This document shows positions 1 through 7,075 of a stretch of DNA of 19,461 nt, in pieces. The stretch is from CAYWNK01 sp047639615 (GTDB taxonomy: Bacteria > Planctomycetota > UBA1135 > GCA-002686595). How positions within the stretch are numbered: the stretch's first letter is position 1; each line of letters begins with the position of its first letter. Both the position numbers and the translations under genes were made by a program. The stretch is from assembly GCA_047639615.1 (NCBI GenBank), contig JBLIOL010000071.1:1-19461 (forward strand), in the 5' to 3' direction. The notes below the pieces were generated by a model. It was given only the letters and a program-made list of their open reading frames with translations. It had not been told where the DNA came from and searched no databases.

Positions 1-588
1 GCGACTGGAATCGGCCTGATCCTTGGCAGCGATGCGCGGCAGGATCATGGCGACCAGCTCGTAGTCGTCCTGGATCAAGACCTCATCGCACTGCATAAGT
101 GCCTCGGCCAAGAGCTGCTCGCCGAGTTGAACTTCCAAGCGCCCACGCAGGCGCCAGGCAGCGCCCATTTTCGGAGCCTGTTTGAGCACACTCTCCACGC
201 GTAGCAGTGCTTCGCGGTTCAAGCCTTCAGTGGCCTGTAGCTGAGCGGAGTGCAGCTGTAGCTGAAGATCGTCAGGTCGGTAGCCCGCGATCACGCGCTC
301 GATCTCGAGTCGTGCGTCGCCAATGGCACCCATGCGTTCGAAGACGCTGGCGCGCTCCAAGAGCAGGTCGACGGTCAGGTCATCGTCGCGAGTGGCGAAC
401 GGATGCGTGAGCGCGCGATCCAGCTCGCGCAATGCCAGGCGGCGATCGAAGGACGGGAGTTCAGCTCGGTCACGAACACCCGCCAACACGATGCGCGGGT
501 CTTGGCGCGAGGGGCTGAGAAGTCCCTTGGCCATGTAGCCGCCGAGGCTGAGGGTCACGACCAATCCGGTTGCGGTTGTCCACTTCAT
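1..588 (-). CDS. Helical-repeat (TPR-like) protein, 3' end cut by window edge
   Basis: An open frame of 196 codons runs from an ATG at 588 to the left edge with no stop, so the C-terminus is missing. Residues 5-20 are hydrophobic (TGLVVTLSLGGYMAKG), which fits a signal peptide or single membrane anchor. The rest alternates Leu/Ala-rich amphipathic helices with Asp/Arg-rich turns, for example RASVFERMGAIGDARLEIER followed by repeated helix pairs. This resembles a TPR or related solenoid, but I cannot assign a family. It begins 11 bases after the stop of the sigma-54 activator gene on the same strand, so it is probably co-transcribed. No clear ribosome binding site precedes the ATG. A role as scaffold or output partner of the regulator is only a guess. 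That a gene is present is fairly secure; its identity is not. Confidence 0.72.
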   Translation of the reverse strand, partial: MKWTTATGLVVTLSLGGYMAKGLLSPSRQDPRIVLAGVRDRAELPSFDRRLALRELDRALTHPFATRDDDLTVDLLLERASVFERMGAIGDARLEIERVIAGYRPDDLQLQLHSAQLQATEGLNREALLRVESVLKQAPKMGAAWRLRGRLEVQLGEQLLAEALMQCDEVLIQDDYELVAMILPRIAAKDQADSSR

Positions 589-599
589 GTGCTTGCAGC

Positions 600-2075
600 C
601 TACGGCTGTGTGCCGGGGAAGGAGAGGCCCATCAGAGCGTACTTCTTCATCTTGTTGAACAGGGTTGTACGATTGATTCCCAAGGAGTCGGCGGCGTCCT
701 TACGGGAGCCGCGCGCGAGCTCGAGGGCGCGCACCAAGATGGCGCGCTCGGGGCCCGCGAGGGCCTCTTTGAGGGTTGGTAGTTCCGCTAGTCCTGCGAG
801 CACTTGTAGTCCGGCTTCGAGACTGACTCCGGGCCCGCTCAGAGACCTGGCTTGGTCCGCTTCACGGAGCTCGATGGGTAGGTTGTGGAGCTGGATTTCG
901 GGGCCTGCAGCCAGCAGAACAGCACGCTCTAGGGCGTTCATTAGCTGCCGCACATTGCCCGGCCATTCATACGCAGCTACGGCACCCATCGCTTCGGGCG
1001 AAAGTGCAGGAAGCGGGCGATCATACTCGCGCGAGAAGTCTTCCAGGAAGCGCTCCACCAGCATGGCAAGGTCGGCCGGTCGGGCGCGCAAGGGCGGCAG
1101 CTCCAGGCTGACCACATTCAGGCGCCAGTAGAGGTCTTCGCGGAAGCGTCCGGCGCGCACCTCGGCCATCAAGTCTTGGTTGCTAGCAGCCACCACGCGT
1201 GCATCCGTGAGGCGCGTGGTGTTCTCCCCGACGCGCTCGAAGCTGCGTTCCTGCAGCACGCGCAGCAGCTTGATCTGCAGCTCGGGCGGTGCGGAATTGA
1301 TCTCGTCCAGGAAGAGGGTTCCCGTGCTGGCCAGCTCAAAGCGGCCGAGCTTGTCCTGCACGGCGCCGGTGAAGGCTCCCTTAGCGTGACCGAAGAGCTC
1401 GCTCTCGAGCAGCGGGCCCGGCAAGGCACCACAGTTGACCACCACGAAGGGCTCTTCAGCCCGTGATGAGCTGCCGTGCAAGGCGCGGGCTAGCAGGCTC
1501 TTGCCCGTACCACTCTCTCCGAGCAGGAGTACGGTTGCCCGGGTATCTGCCACCGTACGGGCTGTTTCGAGCACTTCCGCCATGGCCGCATCGCGGCAGA
1601 CGAGGGGCCCAAGGCTCAGGCGGCCTTTCAGCCTCGCACGCAAGTCAGCGTTCTCTGCTTTCAGGTTGGCGCGCTCCAGAGCGCGACCCAGGGTGGTCAG
1701 CAGGGTGTCCGGATCCACCGGTAGGGGCACTCGCGCCCACTCGGTTCCAGCGGGCAGATCGCAGTGGGCATTCGCTCCCAGCACCAGGGCGCAGGTAGGT
1801 GGAAGCTGCTTCAGCAGTGCGGCATCTGGGCCTTCCGGGTGTAGGTAGACCAGCAGATCCAACCCGGCCGGTTCGTGGTTCGCGTGCAAGCTTGGCCCGG
1901 CCGACCAGCTGGCCAGTAGGCCGCCCTGGACGAGGGCGCTCTGCAGGTCGCGGCCGCGTTCACGATCCGGATCGACAATGCCGATGCGGCGACCCGCTAG
2001 GGGTGAATCCACCTGGTCGCGCAGGGGCCAGGGGCGTTGAGCAAAGGGGACCGACACGTCGAAGTTCATCGACAT
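600..2075 (-). CDS. Sigma-54-dependent transcriptional activator with degenerate receiver domain
   Basis: The 491-residue protein has the NtrC-type order of receiver-like, AAA+ and Fis-type HTH domains. Residues 29-132 look like a receiver. However, the phospho-acceptor Asp position reads LLVYLHP, and the conserved Lys-Pro near the end reads PLPVD, so both Asp and Lys are absent. The AAA+ domain is complete: Walker A GESGTGKS (186-193), the sigma-54 contact loop GAFTGA (233-238), Walker B TLFLDE (253-258), the arginine-rich FREDLYWRLN (311-320) and WPGNVRQL (371-378). The HTH is near 453-482 (RKDAADSLGINRTTLFNKMK). It should therefore open sigma-54 promoters using ATP, but not be switched by ordinary phosphorylation. 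The start is ATG at 2075; a second ATG two codons in is equally possible. It lies 73 bases after the kinase-like gene. I found no convincing -24/-12 promoter in the intergenic regions, so its targets are unknown. Confidence 0.93.
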   Translation of the reverse strand: MSMNFDVSVPFAQRPWPLRDQVDSPLAGRRIGIVDPDRERGRDLQSALVQGGLLASWSAGPSLHANHEPAGLDLLVYLHPEGPDAALLKQLPPTCALVLGANAHCDLPAGTEWARVPLPVDPDTLLTTLGRALERANLKAENADLRARLKGRLSLGPLVCRDAAMAEVLETARTVADTRATVLLLGESGTGKSLLARALHGSSSRAEEPFVVVNCGALPGPLLESELFGHAKGAFTGAVQDKLGRFELASTGTLFLDEINSAPPELQIKLLRVLQERSFERVGENTTRLTDARVVAASNQDLMAEVRAGRFREDLYWRLNVVSLELPPLRARPADLAMLVERFLEDFSREYDRPLPALSPEAMGAVAAYEWPGNVRQLMNALERAVLLAAGPEIQLHNLPIELREADQARSLSGPGVSLEAGLQVLAGLAELPTLKEALAGPERAILVRALELARGSRKDAADSLGINRTTLFNKMKKYALMGLSFPGTQP

Positions 2076-2105
2076 GCGTGTCTAGTTCCCTAAACACTCG
2101 AGGCC

Positions 2106-2138
2106 TGTCCTATCCGGAAAAGCTTTCCGGGTAGGGCA
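2106..2138. repeat. Inverted repeat between kinase-like and activator genes
   Basis: The core is CCGGAAA (2114-2120), a 3-base spacer and TTTCCGG (2124-2130). Outer arms 2106-2113 and 2131-2138 extend it to 15 positions. Two outer positions are T/G, so they pair as wobble on the plus strand but become A/C mismatches in the minus-strand transcript. It ends 30 bases before the activator ATG. There is no following T-run in the direction of transcription, so it does not look like a standard terminator. It could be an operator or an RNA element that lowers or times activator expression. Confidence 0.55.
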
Positions 2139-2148
2139 AGGAGTCCGG

Positions 2149-3810
2149 CTAGGGCATGCGGGGCAGGTCGACCACCAGGGCCAGCTTGCCGTCGGGGCGG
2201 TCGTAGGCTTGCAGTCCGCCGCCGTGACCCGCGAGGATGCCTGCGGCTGCCGCGAGGGCGTTGGCCCCGTAGTCAGGGAAGATGCGTCGCACCGCGTAGG
2301 GCTCGAGCAGCTCGGGGCGCAGGCACGCTTGGTCGATGGCGTGCGAGGGATGTAGCGGCCCGGCGGGGAACTCGAGATCCAGGAGAGCGCGCTCTCCGGC
2401 GGCTTCCACACGCACCTTGATCGAGCCTGTGGCGGCTTCATGGTCAGCTTCAACCGCTACCCGGTCGTGCTCGGATACGCAGTGAGCGGCGAGTTGTACG
2501 AGGGCGTCGAGGGCTGCACCGAGCAGGGACTTGTCGGCCAGTACATGCAGCCGTTCCGTCGCACGGAAGAGCACTCGCGGGCGATGTCCAGCGTGCACGT
2601 CTCCGAGGGAGCCAGAGAGTAGTTCTTGGGTGAAGCCGGCCAGATCCACGGCTTGGTCGCCGGGGGGCGGGGGCGCGGCGACAAACCCGAGGGTGCGTGC
2701 GAACTGGCCCAGACGTAGGACGTCCTGCTCGAGGGCCAGCCAAGCATCATCCGCTCCCGCGGCGGGACCGCCGGCTTCGCGCATGGCGAGAGAGTCCAAC
2801 TGCAGGCGCTGGGCGAGGTCCGCTAGGTCTGCGACCTGGGGTCGATACCAGACGGGCAAGCGCTCAGGCTCAGGCGCTACTAGCGGCTGAGTGTGGGGCT
2901 CAGGGTCGAGGCGTAGCTCGGGCTCGGGGTCTGCAAGCGCCTCGGGCTCCATGGCCATGGGCGCACTGAAGGCGTCCAGCTCCTCTCGGGAGAGGCCGAC
3001 GGACATGGCCGATTCCAGGGTAGAGGTCGAGCTCTGTTCCGCAGGCGTCTGGCCAGCCTGGGGGATGTAGTCGCTGTACTCGGAGAGCTTGGGCTCGAGA
3101 GCCATGGGATCCATGAACTCGGCCGGGTGCAGGCCCTCGGACTCGAAGGCGAAGCTGCTCTCGGGTTCCAGATCCAGGTCCGGCTCCGGCAGGCTGAGGG
3201 GATCCGTGCCCTTGAGAATGGCCTCGATGCGCTCGAGGTCGGGAGCCGAGAGTGCGATCTCCGCCACCAGCGAGTCCGAGTCGAAGGGGTCCTCCTCGAG
3301 GTCGTCTTCCCAGACGCTGGCCTCCGGATATTCGGGCTCAGGCACGGCTTCCCGTTCCTGGGAAACGGGAGCTTGTAGGGGGGCGCAGGCCGGGGCCTGA
3401 AGCAGGCTGCCCAGCTGATCTACGGGTAGTGGCCAGTAGGCCGACTGCACTCGGGCGTGGGCCAGGAGCGACGCCAGGTACGGGCGCGGGGCCTCTTCGG
3501 CCAGCAATAGGATCTCCCATCCGGGCTCGCGCTCCAGGAAGCGACGCACCAGGCCCAGGTCTTCCCGGGGCAGGCGCTCAGCGTCCAGGATCAGCTTGCC
3601 GCGCTGGTTGAGCTGGCCCAAAAGCTCCCCTAGGTCGTCCCATGGGGTGATTTCGGGCCTATTGGCGGGCACAACTCCAGGCGCTGGTACTTGGCCCAGG
3701 GCCTGCAGGAGAGGGGTGAGCACGACCGCCTGCGGGCCAGGGCCCAGGGCGACGGTCCAAATGGGTGATTGCATGGACTTGTCAGGCACAAATAGGAGGA
3801 TAGCAGTCAC
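2149..3810 (-). CDS. Degenerate histidine-kinase-like protein with acidic Pro-rich linker
   Basis: The 553-residue protein has three parts. Residues about 70-137 resemble a receiver fold: GKLILDAERLPREDLG, then a helix, then WEILLLAEE and WPLPVDQL. Residues 145-320 are a low-complexity linker rich in Pro, Glu and Asp (repeated PEPE, LEPE, DPEPE). Residues 325-553 follow the kinase core: a helical segment with no His in the dimerisation region, LADKSLLGAALDALVQLAAH in the place of the N box, and a final GHGGGLQAYDRPDGK then LPRMP like the end of a HATPase domain. The two N-box Asn positions read Ala and Leu, and no clear Gly-rich lid is seen, so ATP binding and kinase activity are doubtful. 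The start is GTG at 3810; an ATG at 3774 is possible. It sits upstream of the activator on the same strand and probably works with it by direct contact. Assignment rests on pattern matching, not a search. Confidence 0.75.
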   Translation of the reverse strand: MTAILLFVPDKSMQSPIWTVALGPGPQAVVLTPLLQALGQVPAPGVVPANRPEITPWDDLGELLGQLNQRGKLILDAERLPREDLGLVRRFLEREPGWEILLLAEEAPRPYLASLLAHARVQSAYWPLPVDQLGSLLQAPACAPLQAPVSQEREAVPEPEYPEASVWEDDLEEDPFDSDSLVAEIALSAPDLERIEAILKGTDPLSLPEPDLDLEPESSFAFESEGLHPAEFMDPMALEPKLSEYSDYIPQAGQTPAEQSSTSTLESAMSVGLSREELDAFSAPMAMEPEALADPEPELRLDPEPHTQPLVAPEPERLPVWYRPQVADLADLAQRLQLDSLAMREAGGPAAGADDAWLALEQDVLRLGQFARTLGFVAAPPPPGDQAVDLAGFTQELLSGSLGDVHAGHRPRVLFRATERLHVLADKSLLGAALDALVQLAAHCVSEHDRVAVEADHEAATGSIKVRVEAAGERALLDLEFPAGPLHPSHAIDQACLRPELLEPYAVRRIFPDYGANALAAAAGILAGHGGGLQAYDRPDGKLALVVDLPRMP

Positions 3811-3972
3811 CTAGCCCCAACCCAAGGATTCCGGGGACAGGCCTCCAGGGGACCCCTCTTCCTGGGCGATTGACGAGGTAAGCACTTCTCTCAGGGTGCC
3901 AGGGGTTCCCCTTTGGAGCGTATCCCGCGATGCTGCGCCGCTGCGATGCTGCCCAGCGGCTCAGTCCCCCTC
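3811..3972. promoter_or_regulatory. Divergent intergenic region with two related GC inverted repeats
   Basis: This 162-base space separates the kinase-like gene (minus) from the GT2 operon (plus), so it must hold both promoters unless the GT2 start lies further upstream. It contains AGGGGACCCCT (3847-3857) and AGGGGTTCCCCT (3901-3912). Both are preceded by CC, and their centres are about 54 bases apart, close to five helical turns. They could be paired operator sites. A TTGACG at 3870-3875 has no good partner -10 box, and I could not define a promoter. Confidence 0.4.
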
Positions 3973-4923
3973 ATGTCTTCCCTTCCCGAGATCTCCATCG
4001 TCGTGCCGGTGTTCAACGAGGCGGAGAGTCTGCCCCAGTTGCACGCCGAAATCGCGGAGCACGTGGGGGGCATGGGACGCCCCTGGGAGGTGATCTACAC
4101 GGACGATCGCAGCACGGACGACACCCATGAAGTGCTGCAGGCTTTGGCCGCGAAGGATCCCCATGTGCGGTTGCTGCGCTTCCGCCGCAACTTCGGTCAG
4201 ACGCCCGCCATGGCGGCTGGCTTCGAGCACAGCCGCGGTGCGGTGGTCGTGACCATGGACGCCGACCTGCAAAATGACCCGGCCGATGTGCCCAAGCTGG
4301 TGGAGCGCCTCGAAGCAGGCGCGGACCTGGTCGTGGGCTGGCGCGCCAACCGACAGGACGGCTTGCTGCTGCGCAAGATACCGAGCCAGCTGGCCAACCG
4401 CTTGATCGCGCGCGTGACCGGCGCACACATTCACGATACCGGCTGCACCCTCAAGGCCTTCCGCCGTGAGCTCGTTGAGAACCTGCCGATCTACGCCGAG
4501 CAGCACCGCTTCCTGCCCGTCCTGGCTCTGGCCAGCGGCGCGCGCTTGGACGAGGTTGTGGTCAACCACCGGCCGCGTATCTACGGCACCAGCAAGTACG
4601 GACTCTCACGCGCGGTGCGCGTACTGCTCGACCTTTTTGCTGTGAAGCTGATCGCTGGCTTCTCACGCAGTCCGCTGATGTACTTCGCCGCCTTGGCCGT
4701 GCCCTTCGCACTCGTCGGCGCTGCCCTAGTGGCTGCGCTACTGATCACCGACATACCCATCAACACCGATCGCTACCGAGCGGCGGTGGCGTACTTCTCC
4801 CTGCTCACCATGACCGTGGTGAACTTCGTCCTGCTGGGCTTGCTTGCGGAATTGGCCATCAAGGTCTCCAATCTGCACAGGCCCAAGTCCTTCGATCCTC
4901 TGGCCATCAGCCCAACGCCGTGA
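3973..4923 (+). CDS. GT2 glycosyltransferase, polyprenyl-phosphate sugar synthase type
   Basis: The 316-residue protein matches the DPM1/GtrB/ArnC type of family 2 glycosyltransferase. Such enzymes move a sugar from a nucleotide donor to polyprenyl phosphate on the cytoplasmic face of the inner membrane. The visible marks are ISIVVPVFNEAE (7-18), YTDDRSTDDT (42-51), the metal-binding MDADLQNDP (95-103) with DAD at 96-98, and HDTGCTLKAFRRE (154-166). Two membrane helices lie at about 236-258 and 272-293. I chose ATG 3973 because the GT2 fold begins at once after it. In-frame upstream starts at ATG 3946 and TTG 3913 would add up to 20 residues of unlikely sequence. Its stop overlaps the start of the next gene, so the two should be translationally coupled. 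The sugar cannot be named from the sequence. It could supply donor for the GT-C proteins in this window. Confidence 0.93.
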   Translation: MSSLPEISIVVPVFNEAESLPQLHAEIAEHVGGMGRPWEVIYTDDRSTDDTHEVLQALAAKDPHVRLLRFRRNFGQTPAMAAGFEHSRGAVVVTMDADLQNDPADVPKLVERLEAGADLVVGWRANRQDGLLLRKIPSQLANRLIARVTGAHIHDTGCTLKAFRRELVENLPIYAEQHRFLPVLALASGARLDEVVVNHRPRIYGTSKYGLSRAVRVLLDLFAVKLIAGFSRSPLMYFAALAVPFALVGAALVAALLITDIPINTDRYRAAVAYFSLLTMTVVNFVLLGLLAELAIKVSNLHRPKSFDPLAISPTP

Positions 4924-5909
4924 GCGACGCCAGCAGCCAAGTGAACACCGCAACCGAGCCCGCCGAGCAGGTCATCGACGTGACCCTGGTGGTGCCCGTG
5001 GGCCATGCCAGTGCGCAAGTCGAGGAACTCATCGCCGCTTGGGGTGAGCGCTTGGATGACCTGGGTCTCAGCTGGGAGGCCATCCTGGTCTACGACGGCG
5101 TTCGCGGACCGGCCTGGGAAGCGGGCTTGGCCCTCCAAGCCTCCTCGGACAACCGCGTACGCACGATCGGGTTGCACCGCGTCTTCGGTGAGTCTGTGTG
5201 CCTCTCCAGTGCCTTCGAGCACGCTGGTGGCCGCTGGATCATGACCGCGCCGGACTACCTGCAGGTGGACGTGCGCGCGCTGGACGGTTTGGTGGAAGCC
5301 CTGCGCAGCGGCGCGGACCTGGCCACCTGTCGGCGCACCGGGCGGCTCGATCCCATGCTTGCCAAGCTGCAGTCCTGGGTCTTCAACAGCATTCTGCGTA
5401 CGGCTACGGGCGCACCCTTCCACGACCTGACCTGTTGCGTGCGCCTGATGCGCCGTGAGGTGGTCGAGGAGCTGACCATCTACGGCAACATGTACCGCTA
5501 CCTGCCGGTGCTCGCCTTCCGCCAGGGTTTCCGGGTGGAGGAGTTGCCGGCCAAGCACATCGATGCCTCCACCAGCCGGGTGGTCTTCGGAATTGCCGCC
5601 TACGTGCGACGTGCCCTGGACATTCTGGGCGTCGTGTTCCTGACACGCTTCACCCACAAGCCACTGCGCTTCTTCGGCGGACTCGGCGGCGCGAGTTTGG
5701 TACTCGGCAGCACCCTAGGCCTAGGCCTAGGTTTGCGCCGGCTGCTCTATCCCCATTCGCCGCTCTTCTCGAGTCCACTGTTCCTCCTCGGTGTACTGCT
5801 GCTGGTACTGGGAGCACAGATCATCGGCTTCGGGCTGGTGGGTGAGATCATTATTTTCACGCAGGCTAAGAACGTCCGCGAGTACCGCATCGAGAGCATG
5901 GACGAATGA
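4920..5909 (+). CDS. Degenerate GT2 glycosyltransferase paralogue, DxD lost
   Basis: The 329-residue protein is a paralogue of the preceding GT2 enzyme. Shared landmarks are TLVVPVGHAS (22-31), HDLTCCVRLMRREVVEELTIYGN (168-190, read against the GCTLKAFRRELVENLPIYAE segment), YRYLPVLAF and two C-terminal membrane helices at about 251-272 and 284-312. The nucleotide/metal sites are changed: the Asp-Asp of the first motif is now VYDGVRG (57-63), and the DxD motif reads APDYLQ (110-115). It is therefore likely inactive or strongly altered as a transferase. It may serve as a partner subunit, an acceptor-binding protein or a divergent enzyme. The start is GTG at 4920, overlapping the upstream TGA. 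Its own stop overlaps the FemAB start (ATGA at 5906-5909). The protein keeps clean reading and a full length, so it is not a decaying pseudogene. Confidence 0.85.
   Translation: MSDASSQVNTATEPAEQVIDVTLVVPVGHASAQVEELIAAWGERLDDLGLSWEAILVYDGVRGPAWEAGLALQASSDNRVRTIGLHRVFGESVCLSSAFEHAGGRWIMTAPDYLQVDVRALDGLVEALRSGADLATCRRTGRLDPMLAKLQSWVFNSILRTATGAPFHDLTCCVRLMRREVVEELTIYGNMYRYLPVLAFRQGFRVEELPAKHIDASTSRVVFGIAAYVRRALDILGVVFLTRFTHKPLRFFGGLGGASLVLGSTLGLGLGLRRLLYPHSPLFSSPLFLLGVLLLVLGAQIIGFGLVGEIIIFTQAKNVREYRIESMDE
5714..5731 (+). repeat. Triple tandem CCTAGG hexamer inside the second GT2 gene
   Basis: Three perfect copies of the palindromic hexamer CCTAGG lie head to tail. They encode part of the Leu-Gly-rich first C-terminal membrane helix (LGLGLGL). 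The repeat is short and in frame; slippage within a low-complexity membrane segment would explain it. Confidence 0.6.
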
Positions 5910-7027
5910 GTCAACCCAAGCCCGAGCCTCTCAAGCAGCACCCTTTGACCAGCGTGCCTTACTCCGCGCAGGCCGATATCATGGACGTCACTATTCGCAG
6001 GGCTGACCGCACGGACGATGCGGCCCGCGACTCTTACGTACGTGCTCACCAGCGCGGTAGCTTCTTCCACCTCTCCACCTGGGGCCGCGTGGTCGAGAAG
6101 GTCATGAAGCACCGGCGCGTGGATCTGGTTGCTCTGCAGGGCCCCGATATCGTCGGCATGATGCCCGTCTCCATCTGCCGCGGCCTGCGCGGGCGTAGCC
6201 TGATCTCTGTGCCCTATGGGGTCTATGGCGGCGCCATCGGCGATTCGCCCGGCATCGAGCTGTCGCTCTTCCGCATGGCGGAACAGCACGCTCAGGACCT
6301 TCGCGCGCGTCGCTTGGAAGTGCGCACGCGCCTCGATCCGGGCCTGCCGCTCAGCGACGAACTCGTCGCTTCCGAGCTCTACGCCACCTTCGTCAAGCAG
6401 CTGCCCGAGAGCGTGGACGAGGTGCTGGCGGGCATGCCTAAGAAGTCCCGAGCCGACGCCCGCAAGGCGCGCAAGACCCATGGGCTCGAGCTTCTAGAAG
6501 GCCGCGAGTTCCTGCCCGAGTTGGTGGAACTTTTCCATCGCAACAAGCGCCAGCTCGGCAGCCCGGGCCTGCCCCTGAGCTGGTTCGAGGAGCTGCTCGC
6601 CGACTTCGGTGAGCAGATCACGGTGCACGTGGTGCGCAAGGGTGATGAGACCCTCTGCGCGGTCATGAGCTTCCTCTATGAGGATCAGGTGCTGGCCTAC
6701 TACTCCGGCTCCGCCGAAGACGTGGACCGTAACTACAAGGCCTCGGCCTTCATGTACATGGCCCTGCAGGAATGGAGCGTGGAGAACGGCTACCGCGTCT
6801 TTGACTTCGGGCGCAGCCGCAAGGACTCCGGCGCCTTCGACTTCAAGCGCCGCCAGGGCTTCGAGCCCGCGGACCTGCAGTACCGCTATCGCTTGCTCAA
6901 GGACAAGGGCCTACCCAGCCTGACGCCTTCGAATCCGAAGACCAAGGGCTTGCGCGATACCTGGAGCAAGCTGCCGATCTGGCTGACGACCATGCTGTCG
7001 ACGCCCGCGTCCCGGCTGTTGCCCTAG
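5906..7027 (+). CDS. FemAB-like acyltransferase-fold protein, PEP-CTERM/exopolysaccharide type
   Basis: The 373-residue protein resembles the FemAB-related proteins found next to PEP-CTERM and exopolysaccharide genes, which have a double GNAT fold. Marks are FFHLSTWGRVVEKVMKH (53-69), SVPYGVYGGAIGD (101-113), PKKSRADARKARK (178-190), AYYSGSAEDVDRNYKASAFM (264-283) and the typical end VFDFGRSRKDSGAFDFKRR (298-316). Family members are thought to attach an amino-acyl or acyl group, but their substrates are not well established. No PEP-CTERM sorting protein or exosortase is seen here. The start at 5906 overlaps the GT2 stop (ATGA). A second in-frame ATG at 5981 would remove a poorly conserved 25-residue leader and could be the true start. 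It is the last gene of a three-gene coupled operon, and its stop is followed after one base by the terminator hairpin. Confidence 0.9.
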   Translation: MSQPKPEPLKQHPLTSVPYSAQADIMDVTIRRADRTDDAARDSYVRAHQRGSFFHLSTWGRVVEKVMKHRRVDLVALQGPDIVGMMPVSICRGLRGRSLISVPYGVYGGAIGDSPGIELSLFRMAEQHAQDLRARRLEVRTRLDPGLPLSDELVASELYATFVKQLPESVDEVLAGMPKKSRADARKARKTHGLELLEGREFLPELVELFHRNKRQLGSPGLPLSWFEELLADFGEQITVHVVRKGDETLCAVMSFLYEDQVLAYYSGSAEDVDRNYKASAFMYMALQEWSVENGYRVFDFGRSRKDSGAFDFKRRQGFEPADLQYRYRLLKDKGLPSLTPSNPKTKGLRDTWSKLPIWLTTMLSTPASRLLP

Positions 7028-7028
7028 A

Positions 7029-7074
7029 AGCCCGCTTAAAAAACAGCGACAAGTCGCTGTTTTTTAAGCGGGCT
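7029..7074. terminator. Bidirectional intrinsic terminator, perfect 22-bp inverted repeat
   Basis: Arms 7029-7050 and 7053-7074 are perfect reverse complements around a 2-base spacer. On either strand the inner stem CAGCGAC/GTCGCTG is followed by six T residues, the layout of a Rho-independent terminator. The A6 and T6 tracts and a GC outer arm (AGCCCGCTT/AAGCGGGCT) extend the pairing. It sits between the FemAB stop (7027) and the sulfatase-fold stop (7076), so one element serves both convergent operons. Confidence 0.95.
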
Positions 7075-7075
7075 G

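Noticed and set aside
403..1131. Long plus-strand open frame of 242 codons over the activator gene
   Set aside because: It lies antisense to a well-supported gene, has Ser/Arg-rich low-complexity composition and no domain; GC-rich third positions cause such frames.
3881..3901. Sigma-54-like promoter on the minus strand (TGGCAC ... TGCT) upstream of the kinase-like gene
   Set aside because: The GG and GC elements are 15 bases apart; sigma-54 promoters need about 10.
4773..5657. Minus-strand open frame of 294 codons over the second GT2 gene
   Set aside because: Antisense shadow of a coding gene, rich in His, Gln and Val without recognisable motifs.
5714..5731. Triple CCTAGG as a possible regulatory or mobile-element site
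   Set aside because: It is in frame inside a Leu-Gly membrane helix, with no flanking repeats or gene disruption.
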